Counted from the stretch's first letter, positions 7,281 to 17,639 are shown. The stretch: DNA of 40,260 nucleotides from Rhodopirellula bahusiensis (GCF_002727185.1 NZ_NIZW01000042.1:1-40260); one strand, 5' to 3'. Notes: generated by a model from the sequence alone, not told the origin. Numbers and translations are program-made.

Positions 7281-8524
7281 GTGGATGATCGCTCCGTGTC
7301 AGGGCCCAACCAAGCTTCGATCCAGATTCCGTCTTCGTCCTCTTCCGTCACCACCAATTCAAACTCGGCCAGCGGAGCCACGTCCCCGGCGCGGGGAACG
7401 CGTTCGTTGTGACGCTGGATGTGCCCGCCCACGGTTGCGGTGCGTTCTTCGGGCAAGTCAATCTCCAACGTTTTCGCGAGGGCCCGAAGACTCGTCGATC
7501 CTGGCATTCGGTAGTGCTTGCCACCCAATCGTTTGATTTGATCTTCTGCGGCGTCCAATTGATCCGTGCTCGCCAAAACGCCTCGCAAAATATCATCGAC
7601 GGTGAGTGCACCAACCACTTCGCCAAACTCATTGACGACAACCGCCATGCTGATGTCTTGTTCGTCCAACTGGTCATAGACCTGAGCGATCTTTGCCGAC
7701 CAAGGCACATGCAACACTTGCTCCACTGCCGAAGGCAAATCGTCGATCTGCTGCGGTCGCAATAATCGCACGGCGATCGAACCCAAGATGGTTTGGCCCG
7801 AGTTGTCTTCAGGATCGGCCACAATGAGATAGCCACCGGGAGGCGATCCTTCCGCCAACAAAGATGTCTCCAGTGGAGGCGAAACGATCATCAGCTTGCT
7901 TCGAGGACGCATCATTTCGTCCGCTTGGATCTCCGCCATCATCACCAATGAACGTAGCGCCAATCGCTCTCGCCGAAGCAAGGTTGCGTCGTCGGTGCCA
8001 AGTTCGATCGCGCGTTCGATGTCCGTCAATTCGATCTCGGGCTCGGGCTCGAACGTCGGCCAGAGCAATCGCCCGGCCGCTTCGTTAGCCCATTTCACGA
8101 ATGGCAAGATTGGCGAGACAATTCCCACCGCGATTGTCATCGGCACGCCGACCGACAACGCGATTCGCGTCGGCGTCATCACCGCGAAACTCTTCGGCAG
8201 CATCTCGCTGAAGAAAATGATCGTGAGCAAACAAATCAGCGTGAAGATTCCGGGACGCGAAAGATCCGCTGAGACGATCGCGACCAATGTAAAATAAGTC
8301 ATGTTGATCAGCAGATTCCAAAACAGAATCGCCGCCAACAATCGATCTGGTTCTGCCAACAACTGAGTTACCACACGACCCGATGCACCGTTGCGGCCAA
8401 TCCGTTTGCGGTCGCGTTCTTTCAATGAGAACAACGCCGCTTCACTGCCACTGAACAGCCCGCTGGCCACAATTAGAATGAGCATCGCGGCCAACATCGG
8501 CCACTTTGACAACAGCTCGTTCAA
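7277..8524 (-). CDS. CNNM/CorC-type membrane protein with CBS pair and CorC_HlyC domain
   Basis: A 415-residue protein. The DUF21 membrane domain covers residues 1-170 (GLFSGSEAALFSL near 22, FFSEMLPKSFAV near 105). A CBS pair spans about 195-320 (AVVVNEFGEVVGALTVDDILRG). A CorC_HlyC transporter-associated domain fills the last 90 residues (TVGGHIQRHNERVPRAGD). The start is a TTG at 8524 that overlaps the TGA of the upstream permease gene, and the stop overlaps the next CNNM gene, so the three genes form one operon. It probably acts in cation efflux at the inner membrane. Confidence 0.9.
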   Translation of the reverse strand: MNELLSKWPMLAAMLILIVASGLFSGSEAALFSLKERDRKRIGRNGASGRVVTQLLAEPDRLLAAILFWNLLINMTYFTLVAIVSADLSRPGIFTLICLLTIIFFSEMLPKSFAVMTPTRIALSVGVPMTIAVGIVSPILPFVKWANEAAGRLLWPTFEPEPEIELTDIERAIELGTDDATLLRRERLALRSLVMMAEIQADEMMRPRSKLMIVSPPLETSLLAEGSPPGGYLIVADPEDNSGQTILGSIAVRLLRPQQIDDLPSAVEQVLHVPWSAKIAQVYDQLDEQDISMAVVVNEFGEVVGALTVDDILRGVLASTDQLDAAEDQIKRLGGKHYRMPGSTSLRALAKTLEIDLPEERTATVGGHIQRHNERVPRAGDVAPLAEFELVVTEEDEDGIWIEAWLGPDTERSST

Positions 8525-10404
8525 TTCGTGGTCCCCGGCAACGCTTCCGGGCTGTCGCCCGTTGTTCGCGTTGTCTCGTTCCCGCGATCCGGTTCGAGCG
8601 ACACGTCAAACTCGCTGAGTGCGGGAATCATCATCGCCGCCGTTGTGAAGCCGTAACCGACCAGCAAGCTGAACACGACCCACAAGTGATCGGTCTGCAG
8701 CAGGAACTGGGTGATCGCGTAAAAAGTAATCAGCGGCAACGCGAACGAAGCGGCGAAGATCGCTGACGATGGGTTTCGCCATCCAAGAGCCGCGAATAGA
8801 GCCAGCCCACCACCCAGGATCATCACCAAGAACGGTGCCAACTGAAGCTGGAAGGCTCCGCGGAAGCTGACCATGATCGTCATGCAGATTGCGATGCCGA
8901 CACACAGGAAGAACACAGTGCCGAGACTCGCCAGTGTCGCCGTTCGGCCCGAAACATAGTTCAGCCCCGAGTGGATTCCCAACATGGAAACGAACACGAT
9001 CAAAGCGAACCCGCCCAACAACGCATAAACCATGTTCTCGATGGTCATCACGCCAGACAGCCCCAAGTAGATCGTCAGCAACATCGGCAACACGATCATC
9101 TCTTTTGCCGCGTACATGACACCCCAAAGTTTGCCAAACACAAATTCGCTGGGACGAAGGTCCGTGACCAACAACAAATCCAGCGCCAGCCCATCTCGCT
9201 CACCGGTGACAGCGTTCACCGCCAGAGCGTTGACCAAAACCAAACTGATCACGCCTAACACGGCGACGGGAATTGTCACCGCAGGCAATGCACGTCCGAT
9301 GCGTCCGGCTGGTTCCATCGCCACGCCACTTTCCACTTGCACGTAAATCGCGGTGGCGATGATGGCGAAGATCAAGACGAAAACCGCTCGAATCAGAATG
9401 ATTTTGCGTCCATAAGCCCACGTTCGGATCTCTCGCCAAAGAATGGGATTGTCCCAAACCGGTCGAGGTTGTCGGACCTTCCAAGATTCAGGATCCTTGT
9501 CGCGATCGCGTTGAAATTCTTCGCTGGCGAACTCTTCGCTTGTTTCTGCTTCGGGAGCTTTCATGCGAACTTCGCGTGATGGATTCCACACACGAACTTT
9601 CGCGATTCCGATTCCTAAGATCACCGCCGACAAGACGCTGCCAACCAGCACGAACAATCCGCCGCCATCACTCAGGAACGCTGACCATCCTGCGTCTGCG
9701 TTCGTCGCTGCCAGCAACGCTCGCGGAGCACTGATCGCCATTGCCCACTTGGAATCATCGCCGCTCAATGAAGCCGCGATCTCACCCGCAGCCACCAACA
9801 GCAGCAGCACCAAAACCGTCAAAGCGATCGACTGGAACGTTTTCTCTCGCCACAAAGCGACCACGGTTCCGACCGCCGCGGACACAACCACACTGACCAG
9901 CGTGACAGCGAAAACCGCCAAGACTTGGCCTGGGGCGACTCCGCCGAGCAAGGGCAGTGTCAAAAACAGAGGCAGTGAAATGACGCACAAAGCAAAAGGC
10001 GAGAGAAGGGTCGCTGCTGCTTTTCCGCCAACGATTTCGAAGCCTGAAAGACGCGTCATCAGCATCAAAATCAGGGTCCGGCGATCTTTCTCCTGAGCCA
10101 CACTGCTGGCCGCTCCCACCGCGGCAAGAGCCGACAGAATCACCAGCTGCAGCGGCGCGAGCAATCGAAACATCCACCCGCCAAATTTGGCCGCGTCTGC
10201 GTTTGCCGCCAAAGATCGTGAACCGTCCAGCACCAAATATCCCGTGCAGAGCAGCAGGAACAGTGCCATCAGATAGACACCGCGAGTGACGTAGGTCGCC
10301 GGTCGCTTGGGAACGACAGATGCTTCGCGTTGAAAAACGGGGCCGAGCATGACTGGGATCAAACCGTGGGGCGATTGCCGAAAGAGATTGCCGAGAGGAT
10401 TCAC
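8521..10404 (-). CDS. Duplicated ABC-2 type transporter permease
   Basis: A 627-residue integral membrane protein made of two ABC-2 permease halves. Each half has the family motif EK..TL.LL..T.L...I..GK: EKDRRTLILMLMTRLS at residues 105-120, and GERDGLALDLLLVTDLR near 400-420. A charged linker rich in Glu and Arg (about residues 285-335) separates two groups of hydrophobic segments. No ABC ATPase gene is adjacent, so its partner must be encoded elsewhere. The four-base overlaps link it to the two downstream CNNM genes. The substrate is unknown. Confidence 0.85.
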   Translation of the reverse strand: MNPLGNLFRQSPHGLIPVMLGPVFQREASVVPKRPATYVTRGVYLMALFLLLCTGYLVLDGSRSLAANADAAKFGGWMFRLLAPLQLVILSALAAVGAASSVAQEKDRRTLILMLMTRLSGFEIVGGKAAATLLSPFALCVISLPLFLTLPLLGGVAPGQVLAVFAVTLVSVVVSAAVGTVVALWREKTFQSIALTVLVLLLLVAAGEIAASLSGDDSKWAMAISAPRALLAATNADAGWSAFLSDGGGLFVLVGSVLSAVILGIGIAKVRVWNPSREVRMKAPEAETSEEFASEEFQRDRDKDPESWKVRQPRPVWDNPILWREIRTWAYGRKIILIRAVFVLIFAIIATAIYVQVESGVAMEPAGRIGRALPAVTIPVAVLGVISLVLVNALAVNAVTGERDGLALDLLLVTDLRPSEFVFGKLWGVMYAAKEMIVLPMLLTIYLGLSGVMTIENMVYALLGGFALIVFVSMLGIHSGLNYVSGRTATLASLGTVFFLCVGIAICMTIMVSFRGAFQLQLAPFLVMILGGGLALFAALGWRNPSSAIFAASFALPLITFYAITQFLLQTDHLWVVFSLLVGYGFTTAAMMIPALSEFDVSLEPDRGNETTRTTGDSPEALPGTTN

Positions 10405-10493
10405 GTGCGGTCGCAGTCTAATGCATCACCGCCCAATCGAGAATCAAGTCGTTAAGCATTGACCACGAGAATGGTTCGATTCGGCTGGTATTT

Positions 10494-11240
10494 TCACCCC
10501 TTCGCGGGTCCGAGAACGCCTCGATTCTCCATTTCACGAATGATTTCCGAGGCCTGGTCATGAGGCGTCTGGCCTTCTCGCCACTTCAAGTGAATCTCAG
10601 GCGAGGGCGGCACATCGTAAGGATCGCTGATTCCGGTGAAATTTTTGATCTCGCCCGCGATCGCTTTTTGATACAGCCCCTTCGGATCACGCTGCTTGCA
10701 GATTTCCAGCGGCGTGTCGACGAACACCTCCAGGAAATCGCCCGCCCGACCGCTGCTCTCGATCGTTTTTCTCACACGATCCCGATCTCGTTGGTAAGGA
10801 CTGACAAACGCAGCCAAGGTGATCACGCCGGCCGACGCGAATAGCTCGGTCACAGCCCCAATCCGTCGAATGTTTTCTTCGCGATCGATCGGGCCAAACC
10901 CCAGCCCAAAGCGTCCCGCGAATTCTTCGCCGTGCTCTTCTTGCAAAACGGACGGTGGAGCACACAAACCATGCCGCACATTGTCGCCGTCGAGCAGCGT
11001 GCACGTGGCACCACGATCAATTAGCAGGCGATCCAGCTCATTCGCGATCGTGCTTTTGCCGCACCCACTCAATCCCGTGAACCAAACCACAACGCCGCGT
11101 TGTCCCAATTTGGTTTCGCGGTCTTCGCGAGAAACCGTGTGGGTGTGCCAAACAATGTTCTTTTGCACATCGTCTTGGCCAACACCGACTGCTTGAGCGT
11201 CATTTGCGGCGGACGAGTCGTCTGAGTTGGACTGGCTCAT
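10494..11240 (-). CDS. cysC: Adenylylsulfate (APS) kinase
   Basis: CysC phosphorylates adenosine 5'-phosphosulfate to PAPS in sulfate activation. The frame is open from 11303, but the ATG at 11240 (MSQSNSDD) starts the more likely 248-residue protein. Motifs include the family lead-in WHTHTVSREDR, the P-loop GLSGCGKS at 56-63, LLDGDNVRHGL after it, ENIRRIGAV, and the C-terminal GISDPYDVPPSPEIHL. An insertion of about 18 residues (around APPSVLQEEHGEEF) separates DGDNVRHGL from GLGF, where many bacterial CysC proteins run directly into DLGFS. It stands alone, without cysD or cysN beside it. Confidence 0.93.
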   Translation of the reverse strand: MSQSNSDDSSAANDAQAVGVGQDDVQKNIVWHTHTVSREDRETKLGQRGVVVWFTGLSGCGKSTIANELDRLLIDRGATCTLLDGDNVRHGLCAPPSVLQEEHGEEFAGRFGLGFGPIDREENIRRIGAVTELFASAGVITLAAFVSPYQRDRDRVRKTIESSGRAGDFLEVFVDTPLEICKQRDPKGLYQKAIAGEIKNFTGISDPYDVPPSPEIHLKWREGQTPHDQASEIIREMENRGVLGPAKG

Positions 11241-11346
11241 GAATCTGTTTGGAAAGGATTGTTGGAGTGAAAAATCATTCGTCCGCATCTGCGTTCGCAG
11301 CACTCATCCTAATTGCCAATCCTCTCAATCAACGAGGGCAGGCGAA

Positions 11347-12924
11347 TCAAATGCCATAACGCTTGCGGAAGCAATCTCGGTGCATCCGAGCGAGAATCTC
11401 ATGCGATGTCCACCCGGCGGCCTGAGTCGCATCAACCAATCGCCCGAGTAGATCTGCGTACAGCGTCATTGGTTCCGTTCCCAGGTCCCAACCAGCCGCG
11501 TAAAGACATCGAACCGCTTCGGCATTGGCACCGTTTCCGGCACATTGGCCAGCTCGGTCCAAGAAGAAAGTTGTCAAACGACTTCGAACCGAACCACCGT
11601 CTCGATTTTGTAAACAATCCAGGTACTCCGCCATTGAGATCGACGCGGGCACCGCATTGGCAACGGCGAGCAAGTTCCCGCCGTTTTCGCAGAGCAAGTG
11701 ATCCCAAGATTCCGGCTGTGAATTGTTTTCCCGGCACAACCAATAAGCACCAAACTTGGCCATTCCATCGGATCCGGACGTTGCCCAGTGGGTCCGCAGC
11801 CGCACGCTTTGGTCAGTGAACACGCTGCATCGCATCGATTTCAGAAATGCGACCGTCGCTCCGACAGAATCACCTCTCTGCAGACGGCAATAGCCCAACA
11901 ACTCAGCTGCCCAAGCCAACTCGGGGGCCAAGGCGTGAGCTCGTTCGCACAGGTCTTCGATCCGCTGCCAATCCTGCTGAGCGGGATCCATCGCCTCCGC
12001 CTGTGCGACACCTTCGTCTCGCAATCGATTCGCAATGTCGGCGGGCAACGATCGCAAGTCGAACCCCCAACGCATGATGTCGTTCCACGCGATGCCCATT
12101 CGGTTCGCGTCCGCCGGCATCAGACGACGGTTCAGCTCGTTGCTCAAAGCATCGATCACCAACTGGCAAGCAATCGCAACGTTGCAAACGCCCGCATCGA
12201 CCAATCGGTCGATCCAATCGGTCCCACCCAATCGCCAACTCTGTTCTTCCGCGATCAGCCGAACGGAATCGGGCAACCAACGAGTCATCCAATCTTGCCA
12301 AGCGTTCGCTCCGGGCTGAGTCGGTCGACCACTGTCCATCGGCGAGGGGATCGCATGACGCTGATCGCTCGCGGGAAGGAACGGCAAAATCTGATCAAAC
12401 AACAACGCCTCGGCCAAGGAACTTCCCCATGGCAACCAATCACCGCCGCCGTGGTACCAATGGCACAAGTCGTAAGTGACGCCTGACGCCGAGTTCTCGC
12501 CATCCGCCAGTCGCAAACACAACCAATCGCCCGCGTGGCTTCCGACCAGCGGTAGAAAGTTGGGCGGCATCAATGGTGGCCAAACGGGATCCGGAATCGG
12601 CTTGAGCAGCGTTTCCGGCGAAACGGCAACGACGAACTCACCGTTCCCGGGCGTCCGCCAAACTTCGTGGTCAAACCATGAAACCAAATCCGGCTGCAGG
12701 CTCAACCCAAACCGCTGCTGCAGTTGCTCGGACCACTTCGGCGCAGCATCCAACGCCCGACCTGTTTGAACGGAAGCGTTCGGGCCGGAAGGTGTCTCGG
12801 CATCATCCAGAGGATCAGACACAGATTGCGTTGTGCGACAGCAGAAAAGAGGAGAAAAGCAAGGCAATGCAAATTGTAGAGCATCTGGCCTTCGCCGAAA
12901 CACTAACGCTGGACACAAAGTCAC
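11347..12924 (-). CDS. Large uncharacterised protein, possibly SUKH (SMI1/KNR4)-like at N-terminus
   Basis: A 525-residue cytoplasmic protein. Residues about 60-190 (LVSWFDHEVWRTP..., then DWLCLRLADG, then CHWYHGGGDWLPWGSSLAEALLFDQI) resemble the SMI1/KNR4 or SUKH fold seen in immunity proteins, though the match is by eye. The middle and end are helical, with one TPR-like stretch (ERAHALAPELAWAAELLGYCRLQRGD). The first 35 residues are unusual and the true start may be a downstream GTG near 12825. It lies 31 bases after the DUF1501 gene start-to-stop boundary on the same strand. The function is unknown. Confidence 0.75.
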   Translation of the reverse strand: MTLCPALVFRRRPDALQFALPCFSPLFCCRTTQSVSDPLDDAETPSGPNASVQTGRALDAAPKWSEQLQQRFGLSLQPDLVSWFDHEVWRTPGNGEFVVAVSPETLLKPIPDPVWPPLMPPNFLPLVGSHAGDWLCLRLADGENSASGVTYDLCHWYHGGGDWLPWGSSLAEALLFDQILPFLPASDQRHAIPSPMDSGRPTQPGANAWQDWMTRWLPDSVRLIAEEQSWRLGGTDWIDRLVDAGVCNVAIACQLVIDALSNELNRRLMPADANRMGIAWNDIMRWGFDLRSLPADIANRLRDEGVAQAEAMDPAQQDWQRIEDLCERAHALAPELAWAAELLGYCRLQRGDSVGATVAFLKSMRCSVFTDQSVRLRTHWATSGSDGMAKFGAYWLCRENNSQPESWDHLLCENGGNLLAVANAVPASISMAEYLDCLQNRDGGSVRSRLTTFFLDRAGQCAGNGANAEAVRCLYAAGWDLGTEPMTLYADLLGRLVDATQAAGWTSHEILARMHRDCFRKRYGI

Positions 12925-12955
12925 CGCAAGAGCGTCGGTCCCGCTTCTCCCCGAC

Positions 12956-14371
12956 TCAGCCCTGAATGACGGCGTCGATCAAATGACCTTTCACATCCGT
13001 CAGTCGCATATCGCGGCCACCAAATCGGAACGTCGACCGTGTGTGATCGACTCCCATCAAATGCAGCATCGTGGCATGCAAATCATGAATTTCGGTGCGA
13101 TTCTCAACCGCTTTGTAGCCAAATTCGTCCGTCGCGCCGTACGTGATCCCCGGCCGAATCCCGCCGCCCGCCATCCAAATCGAGAAACCGAAAGGGTTGT
13201 GATCGCGGCCATTGGAACCCTGAGCGAACGGGGTTCGACCAAATTCACCCGCCCAAACGACCAGTGTTTCGTCCAGCATTCCGCGTTGACGCAGATCTTT
13301 CAGCAATCCCGCAATTGGCTGATCCACGGCCAAAGCGTTTCTCTCGTGGCCTTCCTTCAAATTGTTGTGCTGGTCCCATCGATCGCTGCCCACTTGAGGG
13401 CAAGTCAACTCGATGAAGCGCACGCCGCGTTCGACCAAACGTCGAGCGATCAAACACTCGGCCGCATAGATTTGAGTTCCCTTGTTCTTAGAATCAAGTC
13501 CATACAGTTTGCGGATGTGTTCCGGTTCATCCTTGATTGACATCAAGTCCGGAACCGCCGCTTGCATTTGAAAAGCCAACTCGTAGTTCGCAATCGCGGA
13601 TTCCACCGCATCGTGCCGAAGCCCGCGTCGCATGGCTTCTGAGTCCAACTTGCCGATCAAATCAAGGTGAGCCCGTTGGCGTCCGATATCCGGCTCGGGT
13701 GATTTAATATTTGCGACCGCGGTGCCGTGCGGCTGGAAAACTGATCCCTGATAGGTCGCTGGCAAGAAACCGCTGCCGAAACAATCCAGTCCACCGGGAG
13801 GAATCAAGCCTCCATTCAAAGCCACGAAGCCAGGCAGGTTGTCACACTCCGAGCCAAGACCGTAGTTCACCCACGCGCCCATGCTGGGACGCCCCTGCAA
13901 CCCACTTCCCGTGTGCAAAAAGTAGTTCGCGAAAGTGTGCTCGGAAAACTCTGACACCATCGAACGAATCACCGCCAGCTCGTCAACGCACTCGGCAACG
14001 TGCGGAAACAAACTGCTGACGGGGATACCGCTTTCGCCGTGCTGCTTGAACTTCCACGGGCTGCCAAGAACCTTGCCGTTGTTGTTGAACTGAGTTGGCT
14101 CAACGCGAAACAAGTCGCCCGGGTCGCGGCCGTCCATTTTCGTGAGCAGTGGTTTGGGATCAAACGTATCGATTTGCGACGGTCCACCATCCATGTAAAG
14201 GAAGATGACATTCTTCGCTTTGGCAGGATGATGAACGCCATGACCCGCGTGATCCGCGGCGGCTTCATTCATGAGCCCAGCCAACGCCACCCCGCCAAAC
14301 CCCATCGAGGTTTGGGCCAACATCTGGCGACGACTGATGGCCGGATGACCGAAAGTTGAAAGTCCGCTCAT
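12956..14371 (-). CDS. DUF1501 family protein with twin-arginine signal
   Basis: A 471-residue exported protein. The ATG at 14371 is preferred over the longer frame because it overlaps the upstream stop (ATGA) and places a twin-arginine signal, SRRQMLAQTSMGFGGVALAG, at residues 13-32. The body has the DUF1501 signatures NVIFLYMDGGPSQIDTFDPKP, ERGVRFIELTCPQ and VVWAGEFGRTPF, and belongs to the alkaline phosphatase/sulfatase-like superfamily. In planctomycetes these genes are paired with DUF1549/DUF1553 genes, as here. The substrate is unknown; exported polysaccharide or sulfate-ester metabolism is a common guess. Confidence 0.92.
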   Translation of the reverse strand: MSGLSTFGHPAISRRQMLAQTSMGFGGVALAGLMNEAAADHAGHGVHHPAKAKNVIFLYMDGGPSQIDTFDPKPLLTKMDGRDPGDLFRVEPTQFNNNGKVLGSPWKFKQHGESGIPVSSLFPHVAECVDELAVIRSMVSEFSEHTFANYFLHTGSGLQGRPSMGAWVNYGLGSECDNLPGFVALNGGLIPPGGLDCFGSGFLPATYQGSVFQPHGTAVANIKSPEPDIGRQRAHLDLIGKLDSEAMRRGLRHDAVESAIANYELAFQMQAAVPDLMSIKDEPEHIRKLYGLDSKNKGTQIYAAECLIARRLVERGVRFIELTCPQVGSDRWDQHNNLKEGHERNALAVDQPIAGLLKDLRQRGMLDETLVVWAGEFGRTPFAQGSNGRDHNPFGFSIWMAGGGIRPGITYGATDEFGYKAVENRTEIHDLHATMLHLMGVDHTRSTFRFGGRDMRLTDVKGHLIDAVIQG

Positions 14372-17300
14372 GGCACAAACACAAATTCTTTGGTGTTGAC
14401 GATGGCATGGGCCACGTTGGCCCACAACGAGACATCTTCCACAGTTGTTCCCGAAGCCGCACTGGATGCCTGAACATATTCGCGAATGGAATTTAGCTCC
14501 GCATCTGTCGCCGAACGGCCCAACGCGGTCCAAAACATCCAGTCAATGCGTTGATCGACGGCGGAGTCACTTGCCGAAGGAGCCGATTCGCCGGATCCCG
14601 ATGACAGATTCAGGGGCACTTCTCGCATCGCTCGTTCGGCGAAGAATCGCGACTGCTTCCGCACCAACGGATCATTGAGCATCACCAACGCTTGCGCCGG
14701 AACATTGGACGCATTCCGGCGGCCCATGGTGCTGAACGGATTGGGCGTGTCAAACACGCTCATCATCGGCGATAAAAAGTTCCGACGAACCGCCGAGTAA
14801 ATCGACCGACGACGATTCCCATCCAAAGGACCACTCTTCGCGGGTCGCCCTCGACCGTTCATGAAGGACGTCAAGTGAACGGGCACCGAAACACCTTCCA
14901 GTGATCGGTCGAGTTGGCCAGAGACGGCAAGCAAACTATCGCGGATGACCTCCCCTTCGAGTCGATGCAAATTGCTTTGGTGCAGCAATTCGTTCTTCGG
15001 ATCAACCGATGCTGCACGCGAAGCCATCTCGTCGGAAACACTTTGCATCGACATTTGATAGGTGCTTGTCAACGCAATCCGCCGAATCATCCACTTGAGA
15101 TGCCGACCATGCCGGTCGAAATCGGTCGCAAGGTGGTCGAGTAATTCGGGGTGAGTTGGACGCATCCCCAGCACACCAAAATCGTCTGTCGTCGGCACAA
15201 TTCCGCGGCCCAACAAATGATGCCACAAACGATTGGTGATCACACGAGACGTCAGCGGGTTGTGCGGGTCGTTGATCTGGTCGGCGAGTTCCAAACGTCC
15301 GCTTCCCGTCTCATCGCCAATGCGTTCTCCACCCGTGATCGCGGTCAAGAAATGCCGAGGCTCAATGTCACCTTCGCTGGATGAATTGCCACGAATCAGA
15401 ATCGCGGCGTCCTCACCGTTTCCGTCGATCATGCCGATCGCCAAACGAGATCGTTTCCGAATCTGAGACACCAATTGCTGACGCTTCGAAAACCATTCGG
15501 ATTGCCAAGCTTTCATTTCCGAGCGAAGTGATTCATCCGCCGCGACTTTGTCACGAATCGCGGCTTCCAAGGAAGCGACTTGCTCCGCTTTCGCATCCAA
15601 TCGACCCTGAATTTCCTTTCGCGTCTTACCGACGTTTTTCTTCGATGACTGCGCAACGCACAGGATTTCAATGTTTTGGTTTTCCGCAGGCGTGAATTCA
15701 AAATGCAGACGGTGACCAAGGTACCGGCCCAAATTCATCTGAACCCAACCGTCGACCTCCTTGAACTTCACAATCGTTTCGCCGTGCAACGGACCATCGA
15801 CCAAACGATGCGAATCAACACACGCGAAAACGTTGCCCGTGCCGCGAATGCGAATGGAAACGATCGGCTCAGTCAGTTCGAAGGTCGGTAAACGAAGCGT
15901 TCGACCCGCGCGCGGGTAGCCACGCAACTTTCCACGAGCGTTGGTGGCTTTGGATCGCACCGACTGCAATCCGTTCCAAGCCTCATCATTTTTCGCGACA
16001 GTATTCTTAGTCAGCGTGACCAACTGATTGGCGGTGCTTTCCGAATCATCGGACTCAGATTCGCGCGGCTCGATCAATTGCGGCTCACCCGATCGCAAAG
16101 GCTCGGCACCAAAGACAAATCCGTTCTGCCGGAAGTCTTGCGCACCGAGTTGATCAAACGAAGTCACGATGGAATCGGGCCAAGCACAATCCTCGTCGCC
16201 CTGCTCAACCTCGCGATATAGATCGGCAAATGTCGACTCAAACTTTTCGCGATAGGTCTCGTCGAGTTCCTGAATTTCAGCGGCCACTCGGCGATTGTGC
16301 TCGATCGTGTCGAATCGAATTTCGGCGTAGTCGCTACTCTGCAGAAAACCAGACAACGAGTAATAGTCAGCCGTCGAGATCGCATCGAACTTATGGTCAT
16401 GACATCGGGCACACGCGACCGTGACTCCCTGGAATGTTTTCGACATCACATCGATCATGTTGTCGATGCGGTCCGATTCATCCTTGCGGATATCCACGGG
16501 TGAGTGAACCCATTCGCCCAGGTGCCAAAACCCCGTTCCCAAAACAGATTCATTGAACGGAGCCCCGCCTTCACGACCTTGGTAACTCATCCGCGGCTGA
16601 GTCATCAAATCGCCAGCGATGTGCTCTCGCACCCACTGGTCATAGGGCACGTCCGAGTTGAGACCTCGCACGACATAGTCGCGGTACTGGTCCGCGTTGG
16701 GGATATCGGCGTCGAACTCGTGCCCACGGGATTCGGCGTAGCGAACCAAGTCCAACCAATGACGTCCCCAACGATTTCCGAACTCAGGTGAAGCGATCAA
16801 GCGATCCAACAACCGATGCATCGCGTCTGGACGCGAATTGTTTTCAAAGTTGGCGACCTCTTTCGGCGTCGGCGGCAAACCCGTCAATGCGAACGTCAGC
16901 CGACGCACCAACGTTTTGCGATCGGCCGGATTCGCGGGCGATAGCCCTGCGTCTTCCAAACCAGCCAAGATGAATTGATCGATTGAGTCACGCGACCAAG
17001 CTGGATTGGTGACCGCCGGTGGAACGCTGTCTCGGACCGGCTGCCAAGCCCAATGGGTTTCTCGCCGATCTTCCAAGTCAAACGACTTGGCTTCGCCTTC
17101 GGCTCCTTCGGGCAAAGGTTCTTCTGGCCAATAGGCCCCTTCGGCGATCCACTTTTCCAAGGCGCCGATGTCTTCGTCTGACAGTTTGCCGGATGGCGGC
17201 ATCTCATACGATTCAAACCGGACCGCTTCGATCAACAGACTGTCATCGACTTCGCCCGCGATCAGAGCTGGGCCCGAATCCCCACCGCTCAGCAAAAATG

Positions 17301-17511
17301 AACCATGGTCGAGACGCAGACTGCCTTGCCGCTCATCGACATCCGAACCATGGCACTCGTAGCAATGTTCGCTGAGCAAAGGGCGAATGCGGTTCTCAAA
17401 GAACTCGCGTTGGACTGATTCGTCTTCCGCCCAGGAAGTCGCCGACAACAGGACTCCCAACATCAAGAACGAAGTCAGCAAACGCGATGTCCCACGCCGA
17501 ACACTCATCAT
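14368..17511 (-). CDS. Planctomycete cytochrome C (PSCyt1), DUF1549 and DUF1553 protein
   Basis: A large exported protein of about 1047 residues. The frame opens at 17586, but ATG 17511 (MMSVRRGTSRLLTSFLMLG) begins a normal Sec signal peptide with a likely cut after ATSWA. A c-type haem site CYECH lies at residues 50-54 inside the PSCyt1 domain. DUF1549 follows (FILAGLEDAGLSPANPADRKTLVRR start), then a coiled or carbohydrate-binding-like middle part, then DUF1553 near the C-terminus (NPLTSRVITNRLWHHLLGRGI and TPNPFSTMGRRNASNVPAQAL). It overlaps the DUF1501 gene by four bases, the standard planctomycete pair. It probably acts in the periplasm. Confidence 0.92.
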   Translation of the reverse strand: MMSVRRGTSRLLTSFLMLGVLLSATSWAEDESVQREFFENRIRPLLSEHCYECHGSDVDERQGSLRLDHGSFLLSGGDSGPALIAGEVDDSLLIEAVRFESYEMPPSGKLSDEDIGALEKWIAEGAYWPEEPLPEGAEGEAKSFDLEDRRETHWAWQPVRDSVPPAVTNPAWSRDSIDQFILAGLEDAGLSPANPADRKTLVRRLTFALTGLPPTPKEVANFENNSRPDAMHRLLDRLIASPEFGNRWGRHWLDLVRYAESRGHEFDADIPNADQYRDYVVRGLNSDVPYDQWVREHIAGDLMTQPRMSYQGREGGAPFNESVLGTGFWHLGEWVHSPVDIRKDESDRIDNMIDVMSKTFQGVTVACARCHDHKFDAISTADYYSLSGFLQSSDYAEIRFDTIEHNRRVAAEIQELDETYREKFESTFADLYREVEQGDEDCAWPDSIVTSFDQLGAQDFRQNGFVFGAEPLRSGEPQLIEPRESESDDSESTANQLVTLTKNTVAKNDEAWNGLQSVRSKATNARGKLRGYPRAGRTLRLPTFELTEPIVSIRIRGTGNVFACVDSHRLVDGPLHGETIVKFKEVDGWVQMNLGRYLGHRLHFEFTPAENQNIEILCVAQSSKKNVGKTRKEIQGRLDAKAEQVASLEAAIRDKVAADESLRSEMKAWQSEWFSKRQQLVSQIRKRSRLAIGMIDGNGEDAAILIRGNSSSEGDIEPRHFLTAITGGERIGDETGSGRLELADQINDPHNPLTSRVITNRLWHHLLGRGIVPTTDDFGVLGMRPTHPELLDHLATDFDRHGRHLKWMIRRIALTSTYQMSMQSVSDEMASRAASVDPKNELLHQSNLHRLEGEVIRDSLLAVSGQLDRSLEGVSVPVHLTSFMNGRGRPAKSGPLDGNRRRSIYSAVRRNFLSPMMSVFDTPNPFSTMGRRNASNVPAQALVMLNDPLVRKQSRFFAERAMREVPLNLSSGSGESAPSASDSAVDQRIDWMFWTALGRSATDAELNSIREYVQASSAASGTTVEDVSLWANVAHAIVNTKEFVFVP

Positions 17512-17639
17512 CGAAGAGCATGCGTTGGAACGTGCAGAAAGGTTTTGTGAGCGATACGGCATGGGCGAGATTTGGCGGGCTGGCATCTGGCGGGAGTGAC
17601 GCGATCGCCGAGTCGACGCTCACGCCGCAAGGAACCTCG

